DNA of 64,000 nucleotides from assembly GCF_947179515.1 (NCBI RefSeq), contig NC_067473.1:106345282-106409281 (forward strand), in the 5' to 3' direction. Below are positions 23,939 to 33,683 of the stretch, piece after piece. How positions within the stretch are numbered: the first letter of the stretch is position 1; each line of letters starts with the position of its first letter. Made by a program: the position numbers and the translations under genes. The notes below the pieces were generated by a model, which ran no database searches, was not told the origin of the DNA, and saw only the letters and a program-made list of their open reading frames with translations. Source of the DNA: Apodemus sylvaticus (lineage: Eukaryota > Chordata > Mammalia > Rodentia > Muridae).

Positions 23939-24442
23939 TGCTTCTGATTTTAGATCCTGGATGGTTTTGTTTAGCTCCTTCACTTGCTTGTTTGTGCTTT
24001 CCTGTAATTCTTTAAGAGATTTTTGTGTTTTCTCTTTCATGACCTCAGCCTGTTGACCAAAGTTCTCCTGTATTTCTTTAAGAGATTTTTGTGTTTCCTC
24101 TTTCATGACCTTAGCCTGTTGACCAAAGTTCTCCTGTATTTCTTTAAGTGTTTTTTGCATGTCCTCCTTGTTGGCTTTTGTATTCTCCTGGATTTCTTTC
24201 AATGATTTGTGTGTTTCCCTTGCAAGGGCTTCTAACTTTTGATCCATTTTCTCCTGAATTTCTTTAAGTATGTCCTTCATGTGTTCCTGTACCAGCATCA
24301 TGATCAGTGATTTTAAATCCAAATCTTGTTTTACTGGTGTGATGGGGTATCCAGGACATGTTGGTAGAGGAGAATTGGGTTCAGATGTTGCCATATTGCC
24401 TTGATTTCTGTTAGTGACGTTCCTGTGTTTGCCTTTTGCCAT
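23921..24442 (-). pseudogene. L1 ORF1 N-terminal half (coiled-coil region), truncated
   Basis: ORF1p is the L1 RNA-binding chaperone. This copy begins with a true ATG (MAKGKHRN..., basic N-terminus). It passes into a coiled coil with repeats of KEIQENFGQQA-VMKEETQKSL (22-residue units, about residues 90-150) and breaks off after about 165 residues, followed by a few unrelated codons and a stop. The RRM and C-terminal domains needed for RNA binding are absent. Unlike the copy at 61153 it has Leu, not a stop, at codon 81. Confidence 0.93.
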
Positions 24443-25645
24443 CTAGTTCTCACTGGTGTTAGTTTGTCTTGTCAGTGCTGGACTCACCAGTGCAAGCTGC
24501 CCCTTCCCAGTTGGCCTCTGGTGCACAGCTTACCTCCTGCACTGCTTGTAGACAGGGTGCTGCTGCCCAGGCTGTTCAGATCCCAAAGCAGGCACCCGAA
24601 GGCTCCCGCTGGGGCCCGATGGATTCACCGGAGCACACTGACTTCTCCCAGCTGGCTGCCCGGAAGCCCAGCTAGCCTCTTGCAGGACTTGGAGATGTGG
24701 TACTGCCGCCCAGGCTGATCTGGATCCGGAAGTGGAGAGAGTAGAGCTGAGGGCTTCCGCCTGAGGCCTTGCCCCAGATTGTGTCTGTGGACCAGATGGA
24801 GCCCGTGTGCACCCCCAGGGAGTGCCGACTGTGTATGCTGCTGTGACCTCCCCTGTGTTCTGCTCACTCCACTGGGTAGCCGATCCGCCAACCGGGCTGG
24901 CGCACACAAGGTTAGCCTGGCCGCCCAGTCGCTGAGTCCAGGCAAAAGCCTGGGAGGCCAAGGTCCGAGCAAAGTTCCCCTAGGGCTATGACTGTTAATT
25001 GGGTCAGCCAGGTGACTAGGATGGTGGGCGTGCGCGCCCGCGCTCCCTGAAAGCGCCGGGAGAGTCTGCTGTGCTAACAACCTCCTGGGCGTGTTGACTC
25101 ACAGATGGCCCACCAAGCCGCCCAGTTCTTGGGGTCAGTCCTGTGCCTTTTGGGGCCTAGACCCCTGCTTTGTTAGTCTCAGGCTATGCCTGTTACAGGT
25201 CTGCCCACCAGAGCTCTCTGTCGTCCTGCAGGCAAAATGGTGGCAAGCGCGCTCTCCTGGGCAAAAAACCTCCTGGCTGGGTTGGCACCCAGATGGCCCC
25301 CTGACCAGCCCAGGGCCTGGGTGCAGGCCAACGCCCGTCGGGCTCAGACCACCGAGGTGTTGGCCTCGGATTATGTTTGTGTACCTCAGTCTGTCCGATC
25401 CCTGGAGTCCGAAACCAAGATGGATGCACCTCTCCTGACTGGTGGGAGTTCTGAAGTGGCTTCTGTCCAGGAAAGGCGCTGCACAACTGCAGATGCTTGC
25501 CACCCGGCTGGTCAGCGAAGGTCAGTGGTCGTGGGCACAGGGCCTAACTGGACCCTGTGTCGCCTTGGTTCCACTGCTGATGGCCCTTCAGCCGGACCAG
25601 CCACTGCTGCACTGCCGCTGCCGCCGCCGCCACTGCCCTTTTTCT
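23940..25645 (-). mobile_element. LINE-1 5' UTR plus partial ORF1
   Basis: The minus strand carries an L1 5' end homologous to 59958-61640. The 5' UTR starts near 25645 with a GCAGTGGCGGCGGCGG-type repeat, is GC-rich to 24443, and is followed by the ORF1 start at 24442. The element stops within ORF1 after the codons for QDLKSE, so the RNA-binding half of ORF1 and all of ORF2 are missing. Over 432 aligned 5' UTR bases I count 25 substitutions from the other copy. Confidence 0.93.
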
Positions 25646-25855
25646 TTTTTTCTTTTTCTGTTCTTTTTTCACCTAGTGCCTGAGGCAGTGTTGATATTGA
25701 TGTTCTTGGGCCACGTTGCCACTGAGAACCATGATGATATATGCCACCTTAGGCCATGTTAATGTACAAGGTTTTTTCTACTGCTGAGGGCCATACTGAA
25801 GTTTTGTGTCTTTTATTTGGGAACTGAATGATCCAAGGTGAGGTAGAAACCTCTG
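25646..25855. repeat. Unassigned repeat-like block
   Basis: Begins with a T/C-rich run (tttttctttttctgttc) and continues with gttcttgggccacgttgcca, ctgagaaccatgatgatata and gagggccatactgaagtttt. The recurring ggccatgttg-like phrases suggest a diverged tandem repeat, but I cannot name it. It separates the L1 5' UTR from the inverted L1 piece. Confidence 0.4.
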
Positions 25856-25859
25856 ATTA

Positions 25860-26221
25860 TTGAAAAGATAAGGAGAAAGGGGGCAGCCCTGTCTAGTCCC
25901 TGATTTCAGTGGGATTGCTTCAAGTTTCTCTCCATTTAGTTTGATGCTGGCTATCGGTTTGATGTATGTTGCTTTTACTATGTTTAGGTATGGGCCTTGA
26001 ATTCCTGTTCTTTCCAAGACTTTAAGCATGAAAGGATGCTGAATTTTGTCAAATGCTTTTTCAGCATTCAATGAAATGACCATGTGTTTTTTTTCTTTGA
26101 GTTTGTTTATGTAGTGGATTACATTGATAGATTTCCGTATATTGAACCAACCCTGCATCCCTGGGATAAAGCCTACTTGATCATGGTGGATGATCGTTTT
26201 GATGTGTTCTTGGATTCGGTT
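25860..26221 (-). pseudogene. L1 ORF2 reverse-transcriptase fragment (inverted piece)
   Basis: The minus-strand translation (open frame 25778-26245) shows ORF2 reverse-transcriptase motifs: HDQVGFIPGMQGWFNIRKSI, ISLNAEKAFDKIQHPFM (the catalytic-site A region, with Asp seen as N-A-EKAFD) and GTRQGCPLSPYLFN. The first Asp of the usual D-AEKAFD motif reads Asn here. It is the inverted part of a twin-primed L1 and not functional. Confidence 0.92.
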
Positions 26222-26617
26222 GGGTGGGGTTGCAAATTGGTACAACCACTCTGGAAAGCAGTCTGGCAGTTCCTCCGAAAACTGGGCACCTCACTTCCAG
26301 AAGATCCTGCTATACCACTCCTGGGCATATACCCAGAAGACTCCCCACCATGTAATAAGGATACATGTTCTACTATGTTCATAGCAGCCCTATTTATAAT
26401 TGCCAGATGCTGGAAAGAACCCAGGTATCCCTCAACAGAAGAGTGGATGCAAAAAATGTGGTATATCTACACAATGGAGTACTATTCAGCCATTAGAAAC
26501 AATGAATTCATGAAATTCTTAGGCAAATGGATGGAGCTAGAGAATATCATACTAAGTGAGGTAACCCAGACTCAAAAGGTGAATCATGGTATGCACTCAC
26601 TAATAAGTGGATATTAA
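26222..26617 (+). pseudogene. L1 ORF2 C-terminal fragment
   Basis: Codons from GWGCKLVQPLWKAVWQFLRK through WKEPRYPSTEEWMQKMWYI to the normal ORF2 stop. The open frame extends 5' to 26084 only because it reads antisense through the inverted piece. The first part of the cysteine motif is lost at the inversion junction, leaving only the last Cys (WGC). Confidence 0.93.
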
Positions 26618-26861
26618 CCTAGAAAACTGGAATACCCAAAATATAATCCACACATCAAATGAGGTACAAGAAGAAAGGAGGAGTGGCCCCTGGTTCTGGA
26701 AAGACTCAGTGAAACAGTATTCAGCAAAACCAGAACGGGGAAGTGGGAAGGGGTGGGTGGGAGGACAGGGGAAGAGAAGGGGGCTTACGGGACTTTCGGG
26801 GAGTGGGGGGGCTAGAAAAGGGAAATCATTTGAAATGTAAATAAATTATATCGAATAAAAA

Positions 26862-26960
26862 TTTTTTTTTTTTTTTTTTTTTACAAACTCCCTAGCGAAA
26901 CATCAAAATATACCAGCCTAAAACGCAAGGGGCTGCTTTTTTTTTCTTCTTTTTTTTTTT
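26862..26960 (-). mobile_element. Poly(A)-unique 54 bp-poly(A): L1 3'-transduction signature
   Basis: On the minus strand the L1 that ends at about 26961 is followed by an A/G tail (26960-26937), then 54 bases of unrelated sequence (26936-26883), then 21 As (26882-26862). L1 elements that read through their own weak poly(A) signal and use a downstream one leave this pattern. I do not recognise the 54-bp piece. Confidence 0.75.
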
Positions 26961-27683
26961 AATATTTTTATTTTCTATTCATTGTTTACATTCCAAATGA
27001 TTTCCCCTTTCCCGGATCCACCCTCCCCATATGTCCCATAAAACTTCTTCTCTCCCTCCATTCTCCAATCACTTGCCTCCTTTTTTTCTCTGTCCTTATA
27101 TTCCCCTCCAATGCTAGATCAATCCTTTCCAGGATCAGGACCTTCTCCATACTTCTTCATGGGAGTCATTTGTTATGTGATTTGTGCCTTGGGTATTCAG
27201 GGCTTCTGGGCTAATTAATATCCACTTATCAGAGACTGCATTCCATGTGTATTCTTTTGTGACTGGGTTACCTCACTTAGGATGATATTTTCCAGATCAA
27301 ACCATTTGCCTAAAAATTTTGTGAATTCATTGTTTCTAATTGCTGAGTAGTATTCCATTGTGTAAATATACCACATTTTCTGTATCCATTCCTCCTTTGA
27401 GGGGCATCTGGGTTCTTTCCAGCTTCTGGCTATTATAAATAAGGCTGCTATGAACATAATGGAGCATATGTCTTTATTGCATGCCAGGGAATCCTTTGGG
27501 TATATGCCCAGGAGAGGTATAGGGGGGTCCTCCGGAAGTGTCATGTCCAGTTTTCTGAGGAACCGCCATACTGATTTCCAAAGTGGTTGCACCATCTTAC
27601 AGCCCCACCAGCAGTGGAGGAGTGTTCCTCTTTCTCCACATCCTCGCCAACACCTGCTGTCTCCTGAGTTTTTGACCATAGCC
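26961..27683 (-). mobile_element. 5'-truncated LINE-1 3' end
   Basis: 3' UTR of a somewhat different young L1 subtype (reversed: ttgtttacattccaaatgat, then a C-rich block) followed by the ORF2 tail. Its 5' end at 27683 abuts the right 16-bp target-site duplication exactly, so it is the 5' end of the composite insertion on the minus strand. Confidence 0.93.
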
Positions 27684-27685
27684 AA
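27215..27685 (-). pseudogene. L1 ORF2 C-terminal fragment
   Basis: A 156-codon open frame with the cysteine motif CX3CX7HX4C (CWRGCGERGTLLHCWWGC), the WKEPRCPSKEEWIQKMWYI segment and the normal ORF2 end. It resembles the copy at 16229-16699 with scattered substitutions and represents only the last part of ORF2. Confidence 0.93.
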
Positions 27686-27699
27686 GAATGGGAATTTTT
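27684..27699. other. Right 16-bp target-site duplication
   Basis: Perfect second copy of the sequence at 23115-23130. The next bases, aatgtcaat, give TT/AAAAA on the minus strand, the preferred L1 endonuclease nick. Confidence 0.85.
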
Positions 27700-28195
27700 A
27701 ATGTCAATACTTATTAGGGATTTTTTTCCTTCTATGGTATAGATAGTATTCATATTCTACTTTTTGTTTATTCTAGAATATCATTCCATTCAATACTCTA
27801 ATTCATATTTCTGGTTGGGTATTTATGACTCAAAGTCTGCTGAAAACAGCCCCACAGAAGCATCCAGATTATATATGTCTTGGGGGATTCTAAACCTGGT
27901 CAAGTTGACATTGAAGACTAATCATCACACTCTTGTATATTTGAGAAACATCATTTATTTTGAAAGGTCACTAGTAAGTTAAAATCCTTGTGTTGGCATA
28001 AAGCAAATATAAAACCCTTTATGTTCATCCTTAAATCAAGACAAAGCTGGGAAGTATAAGAAACACAAACTCTTTGAGCACATAGGAGAGTTGAACTCAG
28101 TGAAAAAAACAAGAGAACAAAAAAGTCAGTTTCGCTTTTCCTGTGGTCAGATCCTTTCCTGTGGATTGGTAAGTCATTCACTCATTATCCTCTCC
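27700..28195. other. Unassigned sequence
   Basis: No recognised repeat. Two short opposite-strand frames (27764-27982, 27951-28181) have no domain. Confidence 0.5.
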
Positions 28196-28436
28196 TCTTC
28201 ATCCTGCAGGTCATAAGATCCTCTGCTGATAATGTTCCTCTACCTTAATGGGCTAGCATGTCTTTTACTAATTGTATTTCTATCAGCTCTCTGGCGTTGG
28301 CCACTTGACAGATTTCGAAGAGGTTCTAAACCACATTTATTGTTCATATTTTTAGAGCCTGTTGGTATTCTGTCTAAGCTCTACCCCACACTTACCGGGC
28401 AACAGCCAGGTGTGCCCCCTCCCCCCATAGACCTGG

Positions 28437-28457
28437 CCCACTATAAAAGGGGCTACT
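28437..28457 (+). promoter_or_regulatory. TATA box of the LTR
   Basis: ctataaaagg is preceded by a C-rich stretch and followed about 25-30 bases later by a CTCTCT-rich start region. This is sequence evidence only, and whether it is active is unknown. Confidence 0.6.
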
Positions 28458-28461
28458 TGCC

Positions 28462-28589
28462 CCTCCTCTCTCTTTCTCTCTCTCTCTCTGCTCTCTCTCA
28501 TTCTACTCTCACCTCTCTGCCCCCTTGGGCTCTCCTCCCCTCCACACTCTCTCCACGTGGTCATGGCCGGCCTCCACCTCCACTACTCT

Positions 28590-28646
<57 letters not shown>

Positions 28647-28655
28647 GTCTGTCTT
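28462..28655. repeat. CT-rich microsatellite blocks
   Basis: Two CT runs (about 28470-28500 and 28590-28650) separated by a C-rich unique-looking part, all inside the LTR. Confidence 0.92.
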
Positions 28656-28790
28656 TCTCTACTTCCACTGTACCACTAACTCCCAACCTGTACCCTGAAT
28701 AAACTCTATTCTATACCATGCCTGTGTGCGTGTGGTCTTTCAGGGGGAAGATGTGCTTGGACATGGGCCTGCCTGGGTACCCCCTTCCCC

Positions 28791-29554
28791 CACACCGCTT
28801 TGCCATATTTCTCTGAACCCTGTTCTCTCTCTTTTTAAGACCCCTTCATTGGTGCATTGACCTTTCAGAGCCCAACTCTTGACTTCATTTAGCATGATAG
28901 TAAAATGTTCCAGCATTTTCCTCAAATCGTTTTAAACTCTACCTATACCCCATTGCATAGTCATTGCTACATGCTCTGGTGACAGTAATACCCCATTCCT
29001 CACAAGAAGTTTGCTTTGTGTGTCATTTATTACTATACGTAATCATCCAAGGCTGAGTACATTAGAAAGAAAAGGTATCATTTGTAGCTCAGATTTCAGG
29101 AGAGAGTAAAGTACCAGCATATGGTCTCAGCATCTGCTTACCCCAGAGAGGTCCTCCAGCCTCTGTGCCATCTGATAATGTACAGCTCAACCAGAGGTGA
29201 AAGACACAATAACAGTGAGAGGCAGCAGGTGAGAAAATAATCAAGGGAGACTCTCCATATCAACAAACTGTTATGGGAACCAATTCAATTTCAATATCTA
29301 ATCAGTTTCTATGAAATAGGCATTAGCTATTTCCAAGCCTAGATAGTTCCCACTAGTATCCATTCCCTAAGGAACATCTTTGTATACCTTTTGATACCAA
29401 TATAGTGACAACTTTTGAGGGAACAATCCATGTTGAAATCATGTCATCAACTTTCTTGTAATCATGTGTAAAATCATAGAAGACAGGCAAATCTGCCCTG
29501 CCAGGTAGTGATATTTCTTCTCAATTTAAGAAGATTGGATTAGACCTAGCCAAT
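28791..29554. other. Unassigned sequence
   Basis: No recognised repeat or gene between the LTR and the next L1. Confidence 0.5.
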
Positions 29555-29571
29555 AACATATCTCAGCAACT

Positions 29572-29811
29572 CCCTAATGGCTAATGAAGTTGAGCATTTT
29601 TTAAGATGCTTCTCTGCCATCCGAAGTTCTTCAGTTGAAAATTCTTTGTTTAACTCTGTACCCCATTTTTTAATAGGGTTGTTTGGTTTTCTGGAGTCTA
29701 ACTTCTTGAGTTCTTTATATATATTGGATATTAGCCCTCTATCTGATGTAGGATTGGTGAAGATCCTTTCCCAATTTGTTGGTTGCCGATTTGTCCTCTT
29801 GATGGTGTCCT
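29572..29811 (-). pseudogene. Inverted L1 ORF2 fragment
   Basis: Minus-strand translation gives DTIKRTNRQPTNWERIFTNP, SNIYKELKKLDSRKPNNPIK and MAEKHLKKCSTSLAI, the ORF2 region between the reverse transcriptase and the C-terminal cysteine motif. It has been separated and inverted relative to its downstream part. Confidence 0.92.
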
Positions 29812-30295
29812 TCAAAACAACCCTGAGATTTCACCTTACACCAGTCAGAATGGCTAAGATTAAAAATTCAGGAGACAGCAGGTGTTGGAGAGGGTGTGGA
29901 GAAAGAGGAACACTCCTCCACTGCTGGTGGGGTTGCAAATTGGTACAACCACTCTAGAAATCAGTCTGGCGGTTCCTCAGAAAACTGGGCACCTCACTTC
30001 CAGAAGATCCTGCTATACCACTCCTGGTCATATACCCAGAGGAATCCCCACCATGTAATAAGGATACATGCTCTACTATGTTCATAGCAGCCCTATTTAT
30101 AATTGCCAGATGCTGGAAAGAACCCAGGTATCCCTCAACAGAAGAGTGGATGCAAAGAATGTGGTATTCTACACAATCGAGTACTATTCAGCCATTAGAA
30201 ACAATGAATTCATGAAATTCTTAGGCAAATGGATAGAGCTAGAGAACATCATACTAAGTGAGGTAACCCTGTCTCAAAAGGTATGCACTCACTAA
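29812..30295 (+). pseudogene. L1 ORF2 C-terminal fragment with frame breaks
   Basis: Starts TTLRFHLTPVRMAKIKNSGD and includes the CX3CX7HX4C cysteine motif. Relative to 16229-16699 it has a premature stop right after NWYNH/VQPL (ctctagaaa, about 29953) and small deletions near 30164 and 30280 that change frame. Confidence 0.9.
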
Positions 30296-30577
30296 TAAGT
30301 GGATATTAACCTAGAAAACTGGAATACCCAAAGCATAATCCACACATCAAATGAGGTACAAGAAGAAAGGAAGAGTGGCCCTCTGTTCTATTCAGTGAAG
30401 CAGTATTCGGCAAAACCAGAACGGGGAAGTGGGAAGGGGTGGGTGGGAGGACAGGGGGAGAAAAGGGGGCTTGCGGGACTTTCGGGGAGTGGGGCCTAGA
30501 AAAGGGGAAATCATTTGAAATGTAAATAAAAAATATATCGAATAAAAAAAAAAGAAAAAAAACATATCTCAGCAACT

Positions 30578-31337
30578 ACCAATTCCATCAAATCATGAAT
30601 AAAACCTCACAGATCTGTGCAATCGTTTGAGCCTTCAGATGTCCTAATATATTATAACATTTGATCTCAGGACCCCAGCTATACAATTAATAAGAGCAAA
30701 AAAATATACTTAGGTTCTCTGAACTATTATAATAAATACATTATCATTCTAATTCTATGTTATGAATGCTCTATACACAAAGAAGTATTTTCTTTAAAAA
30801 TCATTTTGTAATTTCAGGATTCACAAATTCTGGTTTTACATTAACTCAAAGTTACTTAAATTGACCATACTTGATTGTAATATTTCACTGAAAGAAAAAC
30901 ACCTTGATTATTGAAGCTGTATTGTAACCAAACAAGCAAATATCCCCAAGAGATGAATACCAGCTAATTCAATGCTCATTCATTCGAAATGATTTGGGGT
31001 TTTGGTGCAGCAGAATTCTCTATGCAGAACAACTGTCTTGCCAATATTCTCTCATGTGAAGAAAAATGAGGATAGCAGCCAACTCTGGTATGAAAACTAA
31101 ATTAGAATTAAATGTTGATTAAAAAGAATCCTTAACTTGCACTTCTCAAGGAAAATAAGATTATAAAAATGAACATAAATCTGGAAACTAAACTAAGGTC
31201 CTTGTACCTACCAGAGCAGGATATATGAGAAGTTAGTTCATCTACATTTACAATATAATGTCAGAGCTCCCATCCTAAAGAACAATTTTACAGGAAACCT
31301 CTTTAAAATAATCAATAAGAGCAAGGATAGCACACAA
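30578..31337. other. Unassigned sequence
   Basis: AT-rich, with nothing recognised. Confidence 0.5.
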
Positions 31338-31579
31338 TCATATTTTCAATTTTATTTAATCTATTATTTTTTATTTCTATGTATATTAGTGTTCTGCTTG
31401 TACTTGTGTATATGTACCACAAGGATGCCTACGGGCCTTGGAGGTCAAAAGTAGGCAACAGGTCTCCCAGAACTGTAGTTTACAGATGGTTGTGAGCCAT
31501 TGTGTGAGTTCTGTGAACCAAACCTGAGTCCTGTAAAAGAGCAACCAATATTCTTGACTGATAAACCAACTCTCCAGTC
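31338..31579 (-). repeat. B3-type SINE
   Basis: Reverse B3 landmarks: ttggaggtcaaaagtaggca, cccagaactgtagtttacag, atggttgtgagccattgtgt, then aaaccaactctccagtcct at the right-hand box A end. Confidence 0.78.
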
Positions 31580-31584
31580 CTTTA

Positions 31585-31802
31585 TTTACTATTCTTAAAT
31601 TTTATTTTACATGTCTGAGTGTTCTGCTTGGTCATAGGACTGTTTGTCATCTGTATGTTCTCAGAAGCCAGAGAAGGTTTTGGGTATCTTGGAATTGGAG
31701 TTAGAGAATATTGTAAGCTAATATGGGATACTTAGGATAGTACCTGGGTCCTATGGAAGACCAGCCAATGCCCTTAACTGCTGAGCCATGTCTGCAGTTC
31801 AC
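31585..31802 (-). repeat. B3-type SINE
   Basis: Second reversed copy directly after the first: gtctgagtgttctgcttggt, agccagagaaggttttgggt, ttggaattggagttagagaa, and aactgctgagccatgtctgc at the end. The two sit head-to-tail in the same orientation. Confidence 0.75.
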
Positions 31803-31884
31803 ACAGCTTTCAGTTCCAATAAAATAACCTGCAGTTCTATATATCTTTCCCACAGTCATGTAAAAATTGTATCATATATTTTAT

Positions 31885-31962
31885 CCATTTTGTTGTTGTT
31901 GTTGTTGCTGGTGTTATTTGAGATAGGGCTTCTGTGTAGCCCTGTCTATTATCAAAGAACAC
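31885..31962 (-). repeat. B1 SINE fragment with a (TTG)n tail
   Basis: gttgttgttgttgttgctgg (the reversed A-rich tail) followed by gagatagggcttctgtgtag and ccctgtct, which matches the reversed B1 right end (GAGACAGGGTTTCTCTGTGTAGCCCTGGCT). It is truncated after about 45 bases of B1. Confidence 0.6.
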
Positions 31963-32989
31963 AATGATTATTGTCATTCAGAGGTTGATCTCTTAGTTAA
32001 GGTTTGAGGTTTTGAGGTAAGCAACAAAATAAGACAGAAACAAATAGGAAAGGAGAGAGAAGGTAAACTAAGAAAAAACTATAGAAAAGAGGATGCATCT
32101 AAACTGAATTATTAAAAAAAAAAGGTAAGCTTAGCAAAAAAAATAATAATAAGGGCACACTGATTTAACCTGAAGTGCCCAAAGACATCTGTCATTCAAA
32201 AAAAAATTAGTTACCAAAAAGAATGGCTAAAATTTTGACATTGACACCTCTGATATTAGAAGTATAGGCATCTCAGGATATGACACTCTGTGTCATTGAA
32301 ATTTCTTATATAAATTCTCAGACATCACTTGATGGACATTGGGTGTGAGACAAAAGAACAGATCTTTCTGCAACTATTCCATACATTGTTACAGCCCTTA
32401 ACCTCTAGCCATCAAGAAACCATTAGAAGCAGAATCAGGAACTAATAAGTCTTGAGGACACATGCTGACTCCATGTATCTAATCACTTAGTAACTGATTT
32501 GAAAGGTAAAAAGGTACACATTACTTAAAACAAAGCATCGAGGATTACCTGATCTTGATTTTAATGGTTAGTCAACTAGATTTCACTTAGAATTGTCATT
32601 GGAACACATCTCTGAATGTGTCTACAAAGGTATTGCTTGAAATTTTCACCTGAAATAAAAGACCCAGTCTGAATGTGGATAGGCCAAGTGATGAGGCAAG
32701 ACCTTAGAGAGGTAAGAAAGAGACAGCAAGCTGACCCCAGCATCCCTCTATCTCTTTAGATGCAATGTAACCAGGTACTTCACATTCCTATCACCATTCC
32801 TTGACTGCCATGATGGGCAAGATCTCGAGCAATGATCCAAAATGAGTATGTTTTCCTTAAGTTTCTTCTGTCAAAACTGTGTCACAAAAATGAGAAAAAT
32901 AGCTAACATCCTGCTTTAAAACTATGCAAATTGTAGTTCCCTGGATATGGGCATTCTCTACAATAGACGTTAGATATTTACAGCACAGT
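31963..32989. other. Unassigned sequence
   Basis: No recognised repeat or gene, apart from two short A-runs (32110-32145). Confidence 0.5.
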
Positions 32990-33683
32990 TTTAGTTTCTT
33001 TCTTTTTTATTTTCAGGTTCAGTAATTTCTTTTCATTGGATAGTTTCATTATTTATATTTCAAATGTTATCCCCTTTACAGATTTCCCCCCTCCCAGAAA
33101 ACCCCATCCCATCCCCAACCCCCAGCTTCTCTGAGGGTGTTCCTCCACCCACCTACCCACACCTGCCTCCCTGCCCTTGATTCCTCAACACTGGGGCATC
33201 TATCCAGCCTTCACAGTATTAAGGACCTCTCCTCCTATTGATGCCTAACAGGGCCAACCTCTGCTACATATGAAGCTGGAGTCATGGGTCCCTCCACGTG
33301 TACACCTTGGTTGATGGCTAGTCCCTGGGAGCTCTGGGAGGTCTGGTTGGTTGATATTGTTATTCTCCCTTTGGGGTTGCAAACCCCTTCAGTTCCTTTA
33401 GTCCTTTCTCAAAGACCTCCATTGGGGACCCCGTGCTCAGTCCAATGGTTGGCTGCAAGCATTCGCCTCTGTATTTTTCAGGCTCTGGAAGAGCCTGCCA
33501 GAAGACAGCTATATCAGGTTCCTTTCAGCAAGCATTTTTTTGGCATCCACAATCATATCAGTGTTTGGTGACTATATATGGGATGAATGCCTAGGTGGAA
33601 CAGTCTCTGGATGGCCTTTCCTTCAGTCTCTCCTTTACACTTGCAGAGCCATATTTGCTCCCATGAATATTTTGTTCCCCTTT

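Larger units (their letters stand above)
25856..26861 (+). mobile_element. 5'-inverted (twin-primed) young LINE-1
   Basis: The right part, 26222-26861, is a plus-strand L1 3' end with the ORF2 tail, 3' UTR and terminus. The left part, 25856-26221, is upstream ORF2 sequence (reverse-transcriptase region) on the minus strand. The switch near 26222 (ttcggttg|ggtggggttg) is the inversion junction expected from twin priming. The tail is only about 5 A and abuts a T-run. No private target-site duplication was found. Confidence 0.85.
23115..27699 (-). mobile_element. 4.55-kb composite retrotransposon insertion with a perfect 16-bp target-site duplication
   Basis: The sequence aagaatgggaattttt occurs at 23115-23130 and again at 27684-27699. 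It belongs to neither L1 nor LTR sequence. Removing 23131-27683 restores a plausible empty site. On the minus strand the 5' boundary reads TT/AAAAATTCCC, a good L1 endonuclease target. Minus-strand order is: truncated L1 3' end, poly(A), 54-bp unique piece, second poly(A), an inverted L1, a repeat-like block, an L1 5' UTR plus partial ORF1, an LTR-like block, a MaLR LTR stopping just after AATAAA, and A7. Either one long 3'-transducing retrotransposition event or nested insertion into a poly(A) tail could explain this. Confidence 0.82.
28196..28790 (+). mobile_element. Solo LTR-type element with TATA box and polyadenylation signal
   Basis: A TATA box (cactataaaaggggc, 28440-28454) follows cagccaggtgtgccccctcc. 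An AATAAA lies at 28698-28703, about 250 bp downstream, giving a U3-R-U5-like order on the plus strand. The R-like part is CT-rich. Tail motif: gtgtggtctttcagggggaa. I believe it is a rodent LTR but cannot name the family, and the borders are approximate. Confidence 0.6.
29555..30577 (+). mobile_element. Twin-primed LINE-1 with a 17-bp target-site duplication
   Basis: aacatatctcagcaact flanks the element at 29555-29571 and 30561-30577. The left piece (29572-29811) is ORF2 sequence on the minus strand. The right piece (29812-30550) is the plus-strand ORF2 end, 3' UTR and an A-rich tail (30543-30560). At the junction about 10 bases of the expected L1 sequence are missing. This is a textbook 5' inversion of a young rat L1. 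Confidence 0.96.

Noticed and set aside
24530..24961. A 143-codon open frame in the L1 5' UTR that recurs with identical length at 60634-61065, in sense just upstream of ORF1.
   Set aside because: Both frames begin at TTG, not ATG. Between the two copies I count 17 codons with amino-acid changes and 7 silent changes, about what unconstrained sequence gives. There is no sign of purifying selection; the frame stays open because the UTR is GC-rich.
28196..28790. TATA box, CT-rich leader and AATAAA considered as a host gene promoter and first exon.
   Set aside because: The TATA-to-AATAAA distance of about 250 bp and the CT-rich R-like part fit an LTR, and no open frame or splice donor with support follows.
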